This document shows positions 1 through 8,620 of a stretch of DNA of 53,118 bases, piece by piece. Position 1 is the first letter of the stretch. Each line of letters starts with the position of its first letter. The stretch covers positions 1 to 53,118 of the forward strand of contig JAKSUQ010000013.1 in the NCBI GenBank assembly GCA_024408855.1, in the 5' to 3' direction. The position numbers and the translations under genes were made by a program. The notes under the pieces were generated by a model. The model was given only the letters and a program-made list of their open reading frames with translations. It was not told where the DNA came from and did no database searches. The DNA comes from a bacterium. Its GTDB lineage: Bacteria > Cyanobacteriota > Vampirovibrionia > Gastranaerophilales > Gastranaerophilaceae.

Positions 1-2
1 AA

Positions 3-101
3 CAATACAAAGCCTGGTGGAATAGCTACGAAATAAAGCCTAAAATGACATATTTTGATACGAAAATCAATTATCTGATAGCAAAATTAGAAATAACCTA
101 A
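3..101 (+). CDS. C-terminal tail of an unidentified protein (5'-truncated by window edge)
   Basis: An open frame runs from the window edge to a TAA at 99-101 and gives 32 residues rich in aromatic and lysine residues, including a WW pair and a TYFDTKINYL stretch. Its stop lies 4 bp before the ATG of the next gene, which fits the last gene upstream in the same surface-polymer operon. The family cannot be recognised from this tail; a glycosyl- or glycerophosphotransferase would fit the context, but that is a guess. Confidence 0.5.
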   Translation, partial: QYKAWWNSYEIKPKMTYFDTKINYLIAKLEIT

Positions 102-105
102 AATT

Positions 106-1350
106 ATGATAAAAAAAATAAAATATTTTATAGAAGAATTATTATCCGTAAAACAAGCTCATTTTTATAACTATTCAAAGGTTATAGAACGACTTAGAAA
201 TAAGAAAACACCTTTAAATGTAGTTTTTATATGTTGTGAAAATCAAAAATGGGGTTATCAAGATATCTATGATATATTTTCTAAAGATGAAAGATTCAAT
301 CCTTTAATTTTGGTTAGTTTACATAGAGCTATCAACAGTGGGCATGATAAAGCACAAAATCCGATTGAAGAAAACTACAATTTTTATAAATCAAGAGGTC
401 TGAATGTTGATTATTTATATAAAGACGGAAAATATCTTGATTTAAAAGATTTTGAACCTGATATTGTTTTTTATGAACAACCATGGGGCTTGGAAAAACA
501 GTACAAACCAAAAGCAGTATCTGAATATGCCCTAACATTTTATTCTCCATATAGCATTCCAATATTTGATTTTAAACCTGAATATATTCAAAGATTTCAC
601 AGACATTTATATAAATATTTTGTTGATAGCGAACTCAATGTTGAAAGATTTGAAGGTTATAGGAGAGGGAATTCCAAAAATTGCAAGGTTGTTGGCTATA
701 CTAAATTAGACGCATATTTAGAAAATAAAGAAATTAATGTAGAAAAGATTTGGAAAAATCCTGATAAATTTAAAATAATCTATGCCCCACACCATTCTTT
801 TGCAATAAGCAACTTGCACACAGGTACATTTGGAAGAAACGGAAAATTAATTTTGGATTTAGCAAAAAAACATCCGGAAACAACTTGGATTTTTAAGCCA
901 CATCCAAGATTTAAACTTGACATAATAAAAAATCAAATGATGTCAGAAGATGAAATAAATGATTATTTTAGTGAATGGGAAAAAATCGGAAAAGTATACA
1001 CAAAAGGCGACTATTTTGATATATTTAAAACCTCGGATATGATGATTACGGATTGTTGTTCGTTTTTAGGCGAATATTTGCCAACAAAGAAGCCTTTAAT
1101 TCGTATAACAAACAAAGGTGCTGTCGAATTAAATAAATTGGGTAAAGAGATTGTAAAAGGTTACTATCAAGTCGAAACAAACGAAGAATTGGAAAATGAA
1201 TTTATCAAACTTGTTGAAAACAGAATTGACGATAAAAAAGAACTTAGGGAAAGTCTTGTTAAAAATGTAATTGATTTCAATGAAAAAAGTGCTGATAAAA
1301 TATTTAATTTTATTACAGGAATTATTTATGATAAAAAAACAAATTCTTAA
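106..1350 (+). CDS. CDP-glycerol glycerophosphotransferase-family protein (TagB/TagF-like)
   Basis: A 414-residue protein resembling the C-terminal catalytic region of TagB/TagF enzymes, which move glycerol phosphate (or a related polyol phosphate) from a CDP-activated donor onto a surface polymer at the inner membrane face. Visible motifs are a YAPHHSF segment, then FKPHPRF, and near the C-terminus a TSDMMITDCCSFLGEYL stretch matching the family's ITDYSS-type donor site. The N-terminal 100 residues do not show a clear domain. It starts 4 bp after the previous stop, and its end overlaps the LicD-like gene by 23 bp, so it is part of an operon. The glycerol-3-phosphate cytidylyltransferase two genes downstream would supply CDP-glycerol. 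Family membership is well supported; the exact acceptor is unknown. Confidence 0.75.
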   Translation: MIKKIKYFIEELLSVKQAHFYNYSKVIERLRNKKTPLNVVFICCENQKWGYQDIYDIFSKDERFNPLILVSLHRAINSGHDKAQNPIEENYNFYKSRGLNVDYLYKDGKYLDLKDFEPDIVFYEQPWGLEKQYKPKAVSEYALTFYSPYSIPIFDFKPEYIQRFHRHLYKYFVDSELNVERFEGYRRGNSKNCKVVGYTKLDAYLENKEINVEKIWKNPDKFKIIYAPHHSFAISNLHTGTFGRNGKLILDLAKKHPETTWIFKPHPRFKLDIIKNQMMSEDEINDYFSEWEKIGKVYTKGDYFDIFKTSDMMITDCCSFLGEYLPTKKPLIRITNKGAVELNKLGKEIVKGYYQVETNEELENEFIKLVENRIDDKKELRESLVKNVIDFNEKSADKIFNFITGIIYDKKTNS

Positions 1351-2293
1351 TTTTATAAGTAAGATATTTTCAATACAAAATTACGGTGAAACTCATAATT
1401 TAGTGTATATTTTGGGGCTTAAAATCAAATTCCCGAAATCAAAATTCAGAAAACTTTTAAAGGAAAACCCTTATAACAAATATGTTAAAAATAACGTCGA
1501 TATCACGACAATCCCCCCTGCAACAGGACAAATCAGAGATATTCAATTAGCAAATTTAGCGTTATTAGATGAATTAGATTATGTTTGCAAACAAAATAAT
1601 TTAGATTATTGGCTGAATTACGGTAGCTTAATTGGTGCAGTCAGACATAAAGGTTTTATTCCTTGGGACGATGATATTGATGTCGGAATGTTAAGAGATG
1701 ATTACAATAAAATCATTGAAGCCTTTGAAAAATATTCTCGAAATTCCGATATTTATGCTGATTTTTATAGAGATGAAAAAGTCCAAGGGCAGTATATAAT
1801 TAAAGTTCAACATAAAAAATGTTCACTTTTGTTTGTCGATATTTTCCCATCTGATATCTACGGTAAAAAAATGACAGAAACTGAACAACTTGAAAAAACA
1901 AAACAAATTAAAAATATTGTTGTTAATTTAAAAAAGACCATGAATTCAAAAATGACAAATTCTGAAGTTAAAGATTTAATTGATAAAACAATGAAAGAAG
2001 TTATACAAAATACCCCGGAAAATATTGAAGAAGCTGATTTTATTTGGGGATTAGATTTTTATCACAGATGGAAAAATTGGTTTGCTAATTATGATACAAT
2101 CTTTCCTTTACAAAATATTGACTTTGAAGGTAGATTATATAAAACTGTTAATAAGACTGACAAATATTTGAAAAATATTTACGGGGATTACATGACATAC
2201 CCTAAAAAAATTGGAGTTGGTCATTCTATGTATTTAAATTTATCAAAACAAGATGAAGAAATTATCAAAAGTTTAGCTAATAAAAAGGATTAA
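1328..2293 (+). CDS. LicD-family phosphotransferase
   Basis: A 321-residue LicD-like protein. LicD proteins are nucleotidyltransferase-fold enzymes that attach phosphocholine or similar phospho-groups to glycans. The diagnostic block is present: LDYWLNYGSLIGAVRHKGF followed by PWDDDIDVG, where the acidic residues bind metal. The ATG at 1328 is chosen over an earlier in-frame ATG at 1271: it starts the hydrophobic, family-like sequence MIKKQILNF and gives a 23-bp overlap with the preceding gene instead of 80 bp. The stop is 3 bp from the cytidylyltransferase start, suggesting coupled translation. No choline kinase or transporter is visible in the window, so the transferred group may be glycerol phosphate or another residue. 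Confidence 0.8.
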   Translation: MIKKQILNFISKIFSIQNYGETHNLVYILGLKIKFPKSKFRKLLKENPYNKYVKNNVDITTIPPATGQIRDIQLANLALLDELDYVCKQNNLDYWLNYGSLIGAVRHKGFIPWDDDIDVGMLRDDYNKIIEAFEKYSRNSDIYADFYRDEKVQGQYIIKVQHKKCSLLFVDIFPSDIYGKKMTETEQLEKTKQIKNIVVNLKKTMNSKMTNSEVKDLIDKTMKEVIQNTPENIEEADFIWGLDFYHRWKNWFANYDTIFPLQNIDFEGRLYKTVNKTDKYLKNIYGDYMTYPKKIGVGHSMYLNLSKQDEEIIKSLANKKD

Positions 2294-2296
2294 ACA

Positions 2297-2698
2297 ATGA
2301 AAAGAGTTATAACATACGGAACATACGACGTTTTGCATTATGGGCACATAAATCTTTTAAAAAGAGCAAAGGCATTGGGCGATTATTTAATTGTTGTTTT
2401 ATCAAGTGATGAATTTAATCAAATTAAAAATAAAAAATCATATTACACTTATGAACAAAGAAAGATGATACTCGAAGCCTGCAGATACGTTGATTTAGTA
2501 GTACCTGAATATAATTGGGAACAAAAAATTGATGATGTTCAAAAATATCAAGCGGATATTTTCGTTATGGGTGATGATTGGAAAGGTAAATTTGACTTTT
2601 TAAAAGATTATTGTGAAGTTGTGTATCTACCCAGAACTCCAGACGTATCAAGCACACAAACAAAAGAGTATTTAAAAAATAACCAAGTAATAAAATGA
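2297..2698 (+). CDS. tagD: Glycerol-3-phosphate cytidylyltransferase (TagD-like)
   Basis: A 133-residue single-domain cytidylyltransferase, the usual length for TagD/GCT, making CDP-glycerol from CTP and sn-glycerol 3-phosphate. The HxGH signature appears as GTYDVLHYGHINLLKRAK near the N-terminus and the C-terminal nucleotide-binding segment is RTPDVSSTQTK, close to the RTxGISTT pattern of TagD. It sits between the TagF/LicD-like transferases and an SGNH-like gene, overlapping the latter by 4 bp (ATGA). That context supports a phosphoglycerol-containing surface polymer. Another polyol- or ethanolamine-phosphate specificity cannot be excluded, but the close match to TagD makes glycerol phosphate most likely. 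Confidence 0.85.
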   Translation: MKRVITYGTYDVLHYGHINLLKRAKALGDYLIVVLSSDEFNQIKNKKSYYTYEQRKMILEACRYVDLVVPEYNWEQKIDDVQKYQADIFVMGDDWKGKFDFLKDYCEVVYLPRTPDVSSTQTKEYLKNNQVIK

Positions 2699-3540
2699 GA
2701 ATAAAAATAATTCAAAATATAATTGATAAATTACGTTCAAAAGCAGGACCGAAGCTGATTTATGAAAAGAAAAAAGCATTGGAACAAATTGAAAACTCTG
2801 ATACACTTGTGCTTGGCTGTTCTCACATGCAAATTGGATATATCCCAAACGAAAACGAAGTCAATATAGCAACGACCAGCCAAGATTTATATTATTCATA
2901 TAATATTTATAAAAAATACTGCAAAGATAATATAAAAAACATTGTTATGTGTTTTTCAGTACACACTCCAGGGCACTGCCTAATTATGACAAAACTTCAC
3001 AAAATTTGCGTTCATTTGAAATTACTTTTTGATATACCTTATCAATATGAAGATGTTGCAATAAAAAAGAATTTATATGAAACAGAAAGTGTAGTTAGAA
3101 AACAAATTCAACATTACGATAAAATTTTGAAAATACCGCAAAATTATAGGGGAGAATGTAGACGTTATTATAAAAGAAAATTTATTACAAAAAAAGAAAT
3201 TATTGCCAGAGCAAAGGGACATTATAAAAACAACCAACGAGAAAATTCGCAAATGGAATACTGCTTAAAATTAATTCAAGAAACAAAGCAAAATAATCAA
3301 AATTTGGTTTTTGTATTGCCTCCTGCAACCGAAATATACAAAAGTGTTTTACCGAAATCTGATATAATTTTCAAAGTTTTATATGATATGGTAAAAGATT
3401 TTGACCACGTTAAAATTATTAATTTATATGACGATTGTAATTTTACACATAAAGATTTTATTGACGGCGATCACCTTAACAATCAAGGTGCAATGAAATT
3501 TACCACAAAAATTAGAAGCACCTTACATCAAAACACTTGA
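2695..3540 (+). CDS. Putative SGNH/GDSL-like protein of the surface-polymer operon
   Basis: A 281-residue protein with features of SGNH-type hydrolases or acyltransferase partners: an N-terminal LVLGCSHMQIGY block (GxSH, candidate serine nucleophile) and a C-terminal DGDHLNNQGA block matching the DxxH catalytic pair. No signal peptide is evident. It overlaps the cytidylyltransferase by 4 bp and is the last gene of the operon. Proteins of this shape often add or remove acyl groups on polysaccharides, so modification of the phosphopolymer is plausible. Family placement rests only on these two blocks and the spacing between them. Confidence 0.5.
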   Translation: MRIKIIQNIIDKLRSKAGPKLIYEKKKALEQIENSDTLVLGCSHMQIGYIPNENEVNIATTSQDLYYSYNIYKKYCKDNIKNIVMCFSVHTPGHCLIMTKLHKICVHLKLLFDIPYQYEDVAIKKNLYETESVVRKQIQHYDKILKIPQNYRGECRRYYKRKFITKKEIIARAKGHYKNNQRENSQMEYCLKLIQETKQNNQNLVFVLPPATEIYKSVLPKSDIIFKVLYDMVKDFDHVKIINLYDDCNFTHKDFIDGDHLNNQGAMKFTTKIRSTLHQNT

Positions 3541-3554
3541 TATACCAAACACAC

Positions 3555-3610
3555 AAGCTATGAAATAGTTACTTTCAACAAGTAGTTTTGGAGTTACATA
3601 TTCATAGCTT
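3555..3610. terminator. Possible bidirectional terminator between convergent genes
   Basis: AAGCTATGAA at 3555-3564 is exactly inverted as TTCATAGCTT at 3601-3610, and a smaller TACTT/AAGTA hairpin lies between them. The region separates the surface-polymer operon from convergent thrC and overlaps the last thrC codons. The long loop and the lack of a clean T-tract make the assignment weak. Confidence 0.3.
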
Positions 3611-4652
3611 TTAATACGTCATTAAGTTCAGCTGATGTCTTTTTAACATTTGCATTTCCGTATTTAACTGCATTGTCCGGATCTTTGAGTCCGTTTCCGG
3701 TTAAGACACAAACAATATCCATACCCTTTTCAATTAAACCTAATTCGTTTGATTGAATCAATCCGGCAACAGATGCAGCACTTGCAGGTTCACACAATAC
3801 ACCTTCTGTTGAAGCTAACAATTTGTACGCTTCTACAATCTTCTCATCAGAAACACATCCTATTTTACCATTACTTTCATCTCTCGCAGCAACAGCTTTT
3901 TCCCAACTTGCAGGATTACCTATTCTTATAGCAGTTGCAAGAGTTTCAGGCTTTAAAATTCTTTCGCCCCTAACAATTGCAGCAGAACCCTCAGCTTCAA
4001 AACCCATCATTTTAGGAAGATTTTTAATAACACCGTTTTGATAATATTCTTTATATCCTTTCCAGTAAGCAGTTATATTACCTGCATTCCCGACAGGAAT
4101 AAAATGATACTCCGGAGCTTTCCCTAAGGAATCGCAAACTTCAAAAGCACCCGTCTTTTGTCCCTCAATTCGGAAAGGATTAACAGAATTAACTAACGTT
4201 ATAGGATATTTGTCGGAAATTTCTCTCACACATTCAAGGGCTTGATCAAAATTTCCCTGAATTGCTATAATCTCAGCACCATACATCATTGCTTGCGACA
4301 ATTTGCCTAACGCAATATATCCGTCGGGTATTAATACAAAAGTTTTTATTCCTGCTTTTGCACCGTATGCCGCGGCTGAAGCGGAAGTGTTACCGGTAGA
4401 AGCACATATTATTGCATTTGCTCCTGCTTCTTTGGCTTTTGTAACTGCCATCGTCATTCCTCGGTCTTTAAAACTTCCGGTAGGATTACAACCCTCAAAT
4501 TTTAAATATAAATTACAATCCAATCCAATTTTTTTAGCTAAATTATCAGCCTTAATAAGTGGTGTATTGCCCTCGTTTAAAGTTACTATCTCAGTATTTT
4601 CGTTTATCGGTAAATATTTTTTATACTTATCTATTAGACCTTTATAATACAT
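3594..4652 (-). CDS. thrC: Threonine synthase
   Basis: A 352-residue PLP enzyme converting O-phospho-L-homoserine to threonine, the last step of threonine synthesis. The PLP lysine motif is [11 protein letters not shown] and the phosphate-binding glycine-rich loops [18 protein letters not shown] and [14 protein letters not shown] are intact. The length fits the short bacterial class of threonine synthase. It lies 31 bp downstream of hom in the same direction, and its ATG has an AAGGATTG-type ribosome site. Thr and Hse synthesis are thus encoded together, probably from the hom promoter. No riboswitch or leader peptide was seen. Confidence 0.95.
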   Translation of the reverse strand: MYYKGLIDKYKKYLPINENTEIVTLNEGNTPLIKADNLAKKIGLDCNLYLKFEGCNPTGSFKDRGMTMAVTKAKEAGANAIICASTGNTSASAAAYGAKAGIKTFVLIPDGYIALGKLSQAMMYGAEIIAIQGNFDQALECVREISDKYPITLVNSVNPFRIEGQKTGAFEVCDSLGKAPEYHFIPVGNAGNITAYWKGYKEYYQNGVIKNLPKMMGFEAEGSAAIVRGERILKPETLATAIRIGNPASWEKAVAARDESNGKIGCVSDEKIVEAYKLLASTEGVLCEPASAASVAGLIQSNELGLIEKGMDIVCVLTGNGLKDPDNAVKYGNANVKKTSAELNDVLKAMNM

Positions 4653-4683
4653 TTCAATCCTTTCTTAATACAATTAAACAAGT

Positions 4684-5940
4684 TTACTCTGCAACTCGTA
4701 TTAAACTATTGACTTCACAATCCGTCAACTCTGTAATTACTTCTTTTATACTTTTTTCAAGACATTTTTCCGTAATAACCGTGATATCAGCAGTATTATC
4801 TTCCCCAACGCCTTTTTGGAGAATACTTGAAAGACTTATATCCTTGTTAGCACATATTGTACCTATTTTTGCTATTACACCGATTGCGTTCGGAGCAGTT
4901 ATTGACAAATAGTATTTATTATATGTATTTTCAATCTGAACAGGATTTGCTTTTGAATGGTGATGGCATCTCATCATAGGCAAAAGATAATCAGTAGTTT
5001 TATACTCTCTTGCTATTGCTAAAATATCCCCAATAACAGAGCTTGCCGTTGGAAATTCTCCGGCACCGGGACCTGAAAGAAGAATAGAACCCATTGGATG
5101 ACCGTTAAGAGCAATCGCATTTGTAACATAATCTATATGAGCAAGCATAGAAGTTTTTGGAACAAGCATCGGATGAACTCTTACATCAGCATTGTTATTT
5201 TCATCAATCGTTGCTGATGCTATCAGTTTAATTTTATAACCCAATTCATTTGCATTCTTCATATCCTGCTTACGAATTTTTGTAATTCCCTCACGATATA
5301 CATCTTCAAATTTAACTCTAAAATTAAATGCAATTGTAGCAAGTGTTGTAATTTTGTATGCTGCATCAAACCCTTCAACATCACCTGTCGGATCCGTTTC
5401 TGCATATCCTAATTGTTGAGCTTCTTTTAAAACATCTTCATATGATGCTCCGTCTGCATCCATTTTTGTCAATATATAGTTAGTTGTGCCATTCAAAATT
5501 CCTTGTAAACGATTAATTTTATTTCCGGCAAGAATCGTCTTTATAGGCATAATAATTGGAATACCTCCGGCAATTGCAGCTTCATACAGCACAACACAAT
5601 TTTTTTCTTCAGAAAGATTAAATAATTCCTCACCTTTTTTTGCCAAAAGCTCTTTATTTGCAGTAACAATATGTTTTCCATGTTCTAAAGCTGATTTTAT
5701 ATAACTCCATGCCGGCTCAACACCACCCATGAGTTCTACAACAACATCAATATCAGGATTTTCCGATATTTCAAGCGGATTATCCGTCATTATTTCCCTC
5801 GGCACTTCAACTGAACGAGGTTTGTTAATATTTTTTACCGCAATCTTGACAACTTCAACATTATCAAAATCCTTCAAACTCTTATAAACACCCGTTCCGA
5901 CAGTTCCAAAACCTATTATACCAATTCTGATTTTAGTCAT
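4684..5940 (-). CDS. hom: Homoserine dehydrogenase
   Basis: A 418-residue enzyme reducing aspartate semialdehyde to homoserine. It has an N-terminal Rossmann loop GFGTVGTGVYKSL, the family block KTILAGNKINRLQGILNGTT (in part) and YAETDPTGDVEGFDAAYK, and a C-terminal ACT domain of about 80 residues beginning near ITAPNAIGVIAKIG, which usually mediates feedback inhibition by threonine. The length matches the monofunctional ACT-containing type. There is a clear AAAGGAG ribosome site and an extended -10 promoter upstream (5961-5969). It is the first gene of a hom-thrC pair; no homoserine kinase lies nearby. Confidence 0.95.
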   Translation of the reverse strand: MTKIRIGIIGFGTVGTGVYKSLKDFDNVEVVKIAVKNINKPRSVEVPREIMTDNPLEISENPDIDVVVELMGGVEPAWSYIKSALEHGKHIVTANKELLAKKGEELFNLSEEKNCVVLYEAAIAGGIPIIMPIKTILAGNKINRLQGILNGTTNYILTKMDADGASYEDVLKEAQQLGYAETDPTGDVEGFDAAYKITTLATIAFNFRVKFEDVYREGITKIRKQDMKNANELGYKIKLIASATIDENNNADVRVHPMLVPKTSMLAHIDYVTNAIALNGHPMGSILLSGPGAGEFPTASSVIGDILAIAREYKTTDYLLPMMRCHHHSKANPVQIENTYNKYYLSITAPNAIGVIAKIGTICANKDISLSSILQKGVGEDNTADITVITEKCLEKSIKEVITELTDCEVNSLIRVAE

Positions 5941-5960
5941 ACAAATCTCCTTTAAAATAA

Positions 5961-5969
5961 ATTATATCA
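5961..5969 (-). promoter_or_regulatory. Extended -10 promoter of hom-thrC
   Basis: On the minus strand TATAAT is preceded by TG plus one base (TGATATAAT), an extended -10 element about 20 bp before the hom start codon. No good -35 box is present at 16-18 bp, as expected for extended -10 promoters. Confidence 0.6.
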
Positions 5970-6052
5970 CAACTTCTTTGTTTTTCATTTAAATTTTCAA
6001 CTTACAACATAACAATAGGTTTCTTTACTAACAATTCATACGTTTAATTTTA

Positions 6053-6061
6053 TGTTATAAT
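6053..6061 (+). promoter_or_regulatory. Extended -10 promoter of the parvulin operon
   Basis: TGTTATAAT at 6053-6061 is a consensus extended -10 element. It is followed by an AAAAGGAG ribosome site and the ATG at 6089, giving a leader of about 20 nt. Confidence 0.6.
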
Positions 6062-6088
6062 CAATTTGAAAATAAAAGGAGATATGTT

Positions 6089-6367
6089 ATGAAAATAAGA
6101 GCAAGCCACATTTTAGTAGAAACAAAAGAACAAGCTGAAAATTTACTTTTAGATCTTGAAAACGGAGTTTCTTTTGAAGATTTAGCAAAAGATTATTCAA
6201 AATGCCCATCAAGCCGAAACGGAGGAGATTTAAGCTGGTTCGGAAAAGGAACGATGGTTAAACCGTTTGAAGATGCCGCTTTTGCACTTAAAGACGGTGA
6301 GATTTCACAACCGGTAGAAACTCAATTCGGTTGGCATTTAATTAAATGTACGGGGATTGATGAATAA
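6089..6367 (+). CDS. Parvulin-type peptidyl-prolyl cis-trans isomerase
   Basis: A 92-residue single parvulin domain, like cytosolic PpiC of E. coli in size, with no signal peptide. The characteristic core is visible: RASHILVETKEQAE, DYSKCPSSRNGGDLSWFGKG and QFGWHLIKC. The enzyme catalyses rotation about X-Pro bonds during folding. It has a strong AAAAGGAG ribosome site and overlaps the following aminopeptidase start by 8 bp, so the two are cotranscribed. Pairing an X-Pro isomerase with an X-Pro peptidase is a neat functional match, though it may be coincidental. Confidence 0.9.
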   Translation: MKIRASHILVETKEQAENLLLDLENGVSFEDLAKDYSKCPSSRNGGDLSWFGKGTMVKPFEDAAFALKDGEISQPVETQFGWHLIKCTGIDE

Positions 6368-7832
6368 GTTACTTAAAGAACTACAAATTGATTATTTACT
6401 TGTTTGCTCTACAAATGAGTATTTGACGGAATATTCCACTCTTTCGGAAAATGCTCGATATACACTTACAGGCTTTTCCGGTTCAACGGGAGATGCCTTG
6501 ATAACAAAAGATTGTGTATATTTATTTGTGGACGGCAGGTACCATACGCAAGCAGAGAAAGAAGTTAAAACAGAAATAAAAATCGTCAAGCTCAAGGTCG
6601 GACAAAAACAAGATGATGAAATAAAAAAGATTATCGAACCGGATAAAGTTTTGGGTATTGTTTCAAAAAAAATAACACAAGCAAGACTCGAAAGTTTTGG
6701 CAATTATAAAATTAAGTTAATTGATAATGACCCCATAAATAACTATACAGAGCCACATAATGCGGTAAAGACAACTGCATTTAAAGAAATTAAAATTCAG
6801 CCCAAAATTCCGTTTTTGGTAACAAATTTAGAAGAAGTTTCATATTTGACAGGTCTTAGGGACTTTTCCCAAAACGGTTCTTCAAAAATATGGGCAAAGT
6901 TATTTGTTGATAAAAACGGATACAAGTGTTTTGATGATAATGACAGTCTTGAAAAATTTTTAAAAAATTATGATGGAGAAATAGCCGTTGATAAGTCGTC
7001 AATTAGCGCATTTGATTATTCACTTATAAAATATCCTGTAGATTCCGTTTCTAAAATAAAAAAAATGAAATCAGTGAAAACAGAAGAAGAAATTTTTGCT
7101 TACCAAAAAGCCTTTGAAAATACTGATAAAGCTGTTTACGCAATACGCGATTACATCGAAAATAACAATAATTTATCCGAATATGATATTGCAACACAAC
7201 TTGAAAAAGAATTTAAAAAGTATGGTGCAAAATCTTTGAGCTTCAAATCAATAGTTGCTATCAACAAAAACTCTGCAATGGCACATTATTCAAATAATTC
7301 TAAAGAAATTATTTTAAATAATGGCGATTTGGTTTTAATAGACTGCGGTGCGTATTACGAAAGCGGTTTAGCAACCGATATTACAAGAGTTTTTGTAAAA
7401 GGAAACCCAAATGAATTACAAAAAAAAGTTTATACAACAGTATTAAAAGCCTTTTTAAATGCTTACAACAGTAATCTCACGACCGGATATAGTCTGGATA
7501 AATTAGCTCATTCAATATTAGATAATAAGATTGACGGATTTACTTTTTCACACGGACTCGGACATGGAATAGGGATTAATGTTCATGAAGCTCCGCCGGC
7601 ACTTAACCAAAGTAAACCATCCCACTGTAAATTCAAGGATAATATGACGTATACAATAGAGCCAGGGTTATATAATCCTGAATTCTTTGGTATTAGACTC
7701 GAAAATTCCTGTTACAGAAAAAACGGGAAATCTAAATCTTTTGTTAAAATCGGATACGAAGGTAAATTAATAGATTTTTCACTATTATCAAAACAAGAAA
7801 AAACTTGGTTAAAGGAATTTGAAATATTATGA
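6360..7832 (+). CDS. Xaa-Pro aminopeptidase (M24 family)
   Basis: A 490-residue metallopeptidase of the pita-bread fold that removes N-terminal residues preceding proline. The N-terminal creatinase-type domain spans roughly residues 1-220. The catalytic half carries the dinuclear metal ligands in DCGAYYESGLATDITR, HGLGHGIGINVHEAPP, TIEPGLY and RLENSC. It is longer than E. coli PepP and resembles the cytosolic PepP2/AMPP group. The ATG at 6360 is chosen over a TTG one codon earlier; it overlaps the parvulin stop by 8 bp, and the gene itself overlaps the next by 4 bp (ATGA). No signal sequence is seen, so a cytoplasmic peptide-recycling role is likely. Confidence 0.9.
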   Translation: MNKLLKELQIDYLLVCSTNEYLTEYSTLSENARYTLTGFSGSTGDALITKDCVYLFVDGRYHTQAEKEVKTEIKIVKLKVGQKQDDEIKKIIEPDKVLGIVSKKITQARLESFGNYKIKLIDNDPINNYTEPHNAVKTTAFKEIKIQPKIPFLVTNLEEVSYLTGLRDFSQNGSSKIWAKLFVDKNGYKCFDDNDSLEKFLKNYDGEIAVDKSSISAFDYSLIKYPVDSVSKIKKMKSVKTEEEIFAYQKAFENTDKAVYAIRDYIENNNNLSEYDIATQLEKEFKKYGAKSLSFKSIVAINKNSAMAHYSNNSKEIILNNGDLVLIDCGAYYESGLATDITRVFVKGNPNELQKKVYTTVLKAFLNAYNSNLTTGYSLDKLAHSILDNKIDGFTFSHGLGHGIGINVHEAPPALNQSKPSHCKFKDNMTYTIEPGLYNPEFFGIRLENSCYRKNGKSKSFVKIGYEGKLIDFSLLSKQEKTWLKEFEIL

Positions 7833-8572
7833 AAATAACTTCGGTAAATAACGATTTAGTTAAAAATACAGCCAAACTTCTTCAACACAAATACAGAGAA
7901 GAAAGTGAACTTTTTTTAATTGAGGGAGAAAAGAGTGTAGAAGAAGCTATTTCAGGCGGAATTGAAATTGTTAGAATATTTACAACATCAGAAAAACATA
8001 ATAGAATTTCCGGTGAAATCATAGAAACAACAATGCCTGTTATGGAAAAAATCTCTGATACAAAGAATCCGCCGCCTATTATTGCAGTTGCAAAACAGCC
8101 GAAATATAACATAAACAGTTTCAAAAAAATGAAGCGGGTTGTATTACTCGATGGAATTAAAGATGCCGGGAATTTGGGGACTATAATAAGAAGTGCCGTA
8201 GCTTTTAATATGAACGGAATAATTTTATACGGAAATACAGTAGATTTATATAACCCTAAAACAGTACGCTCTGCGGTCGGAAACTTGTGGAAAATTCCGA
8301 TTATTAATGTTAAAGACATTGAACTTATAAAATCTCAATTTGATGATTATGAGAGAATAGCAACATTACCAAAATCCGAAAAAACAATTTTTCTTAATGA
8401 ATATAAACCGAAAGAAAAATGTCTTATAATGCTTGGTGCGGAAGCAGATGGGCTGAGTTCCGAAATAAAAGTTTTATCAACTCAAAATTTAACAATCGAA
8501 ATGTCAGAACAAGTAGAATCTTTAAATTTAAGCGTTTCTGCTTCAATTATTATGTACAAATTGAAATTGTAA
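7829..8572 (+). CDS. TrmH/SpoU-family RNA 2'-O-methyltransferase
   Basis: A 247-residue SPOUT methyltransferase that would use S-adenosylmethionine to 2'-O-methylate tRNA or rRNA. The N-terminal substrate-binding domain (about residues 1-95, starting KITSVNNDLVKNTAKL) is followed by the knotted catalytic domain with motif 1 GNLGTIIRSAVAF, motif 2 LIMLGAEADGLS and motif 3 EMSEQVESLNLSVSAS. These three motifs are diagnostic of TrmH-like enzymes. The order of domains resembles the RlmB/YsgA-type. The gene overlaps the aminopeptidase by 4 bp and is followed by a bidirectional terminator. The exact RNA target cannot be told from sequence. Confidence 0.9.
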   Translation: MKITSVNNDLVKNTAKLLQHKYREESELFLIEGEKSVEEAISGGIEIVRIFTTSEKHNRISGEIIETTMPVMEKISDTKNPPPIIAVAKQPKYNINSFKKMKRVVLLDGIKDAGNLGTIIRSAVAFNMNGIILYGNTVDLYNPKTVRSAVGNLWKIPIINVKDIELIKSQFDDYERIATLPKSEKTIFLNEYKPKEKCLIMLGAEADGLSSEIKVLSTQNLTIEMSEQVESLNLSVSASIIMYKLKL

Positions 8573-8577
8573 ATAAA

Positions 8578-8601
8578 AAGCCCCCGCTTTCGCAGGGGCT
8601 T
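8578..8601. terminator. Bidirectional intrinsic terminator
   Basis: AAGCCCC and GGGGCTT form a stem around a GC-TTTC-GC apex, flanked by A-rich sequence on the left. It separates the SpoU methyltransferase gene from the convergent flagellin gene and would serve both strands; read on the minus strand it ends in a T-rich run. Confidence 0.8.
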
Positions 8602-8620
8602 CAATTACTAAACGTATATA

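Noticed and set aside
4303-4647. 114-residue plus-strand frame inside thrC
   Set aside because: Antisense shadow of thrC with no ribosome site and no family resemblance.
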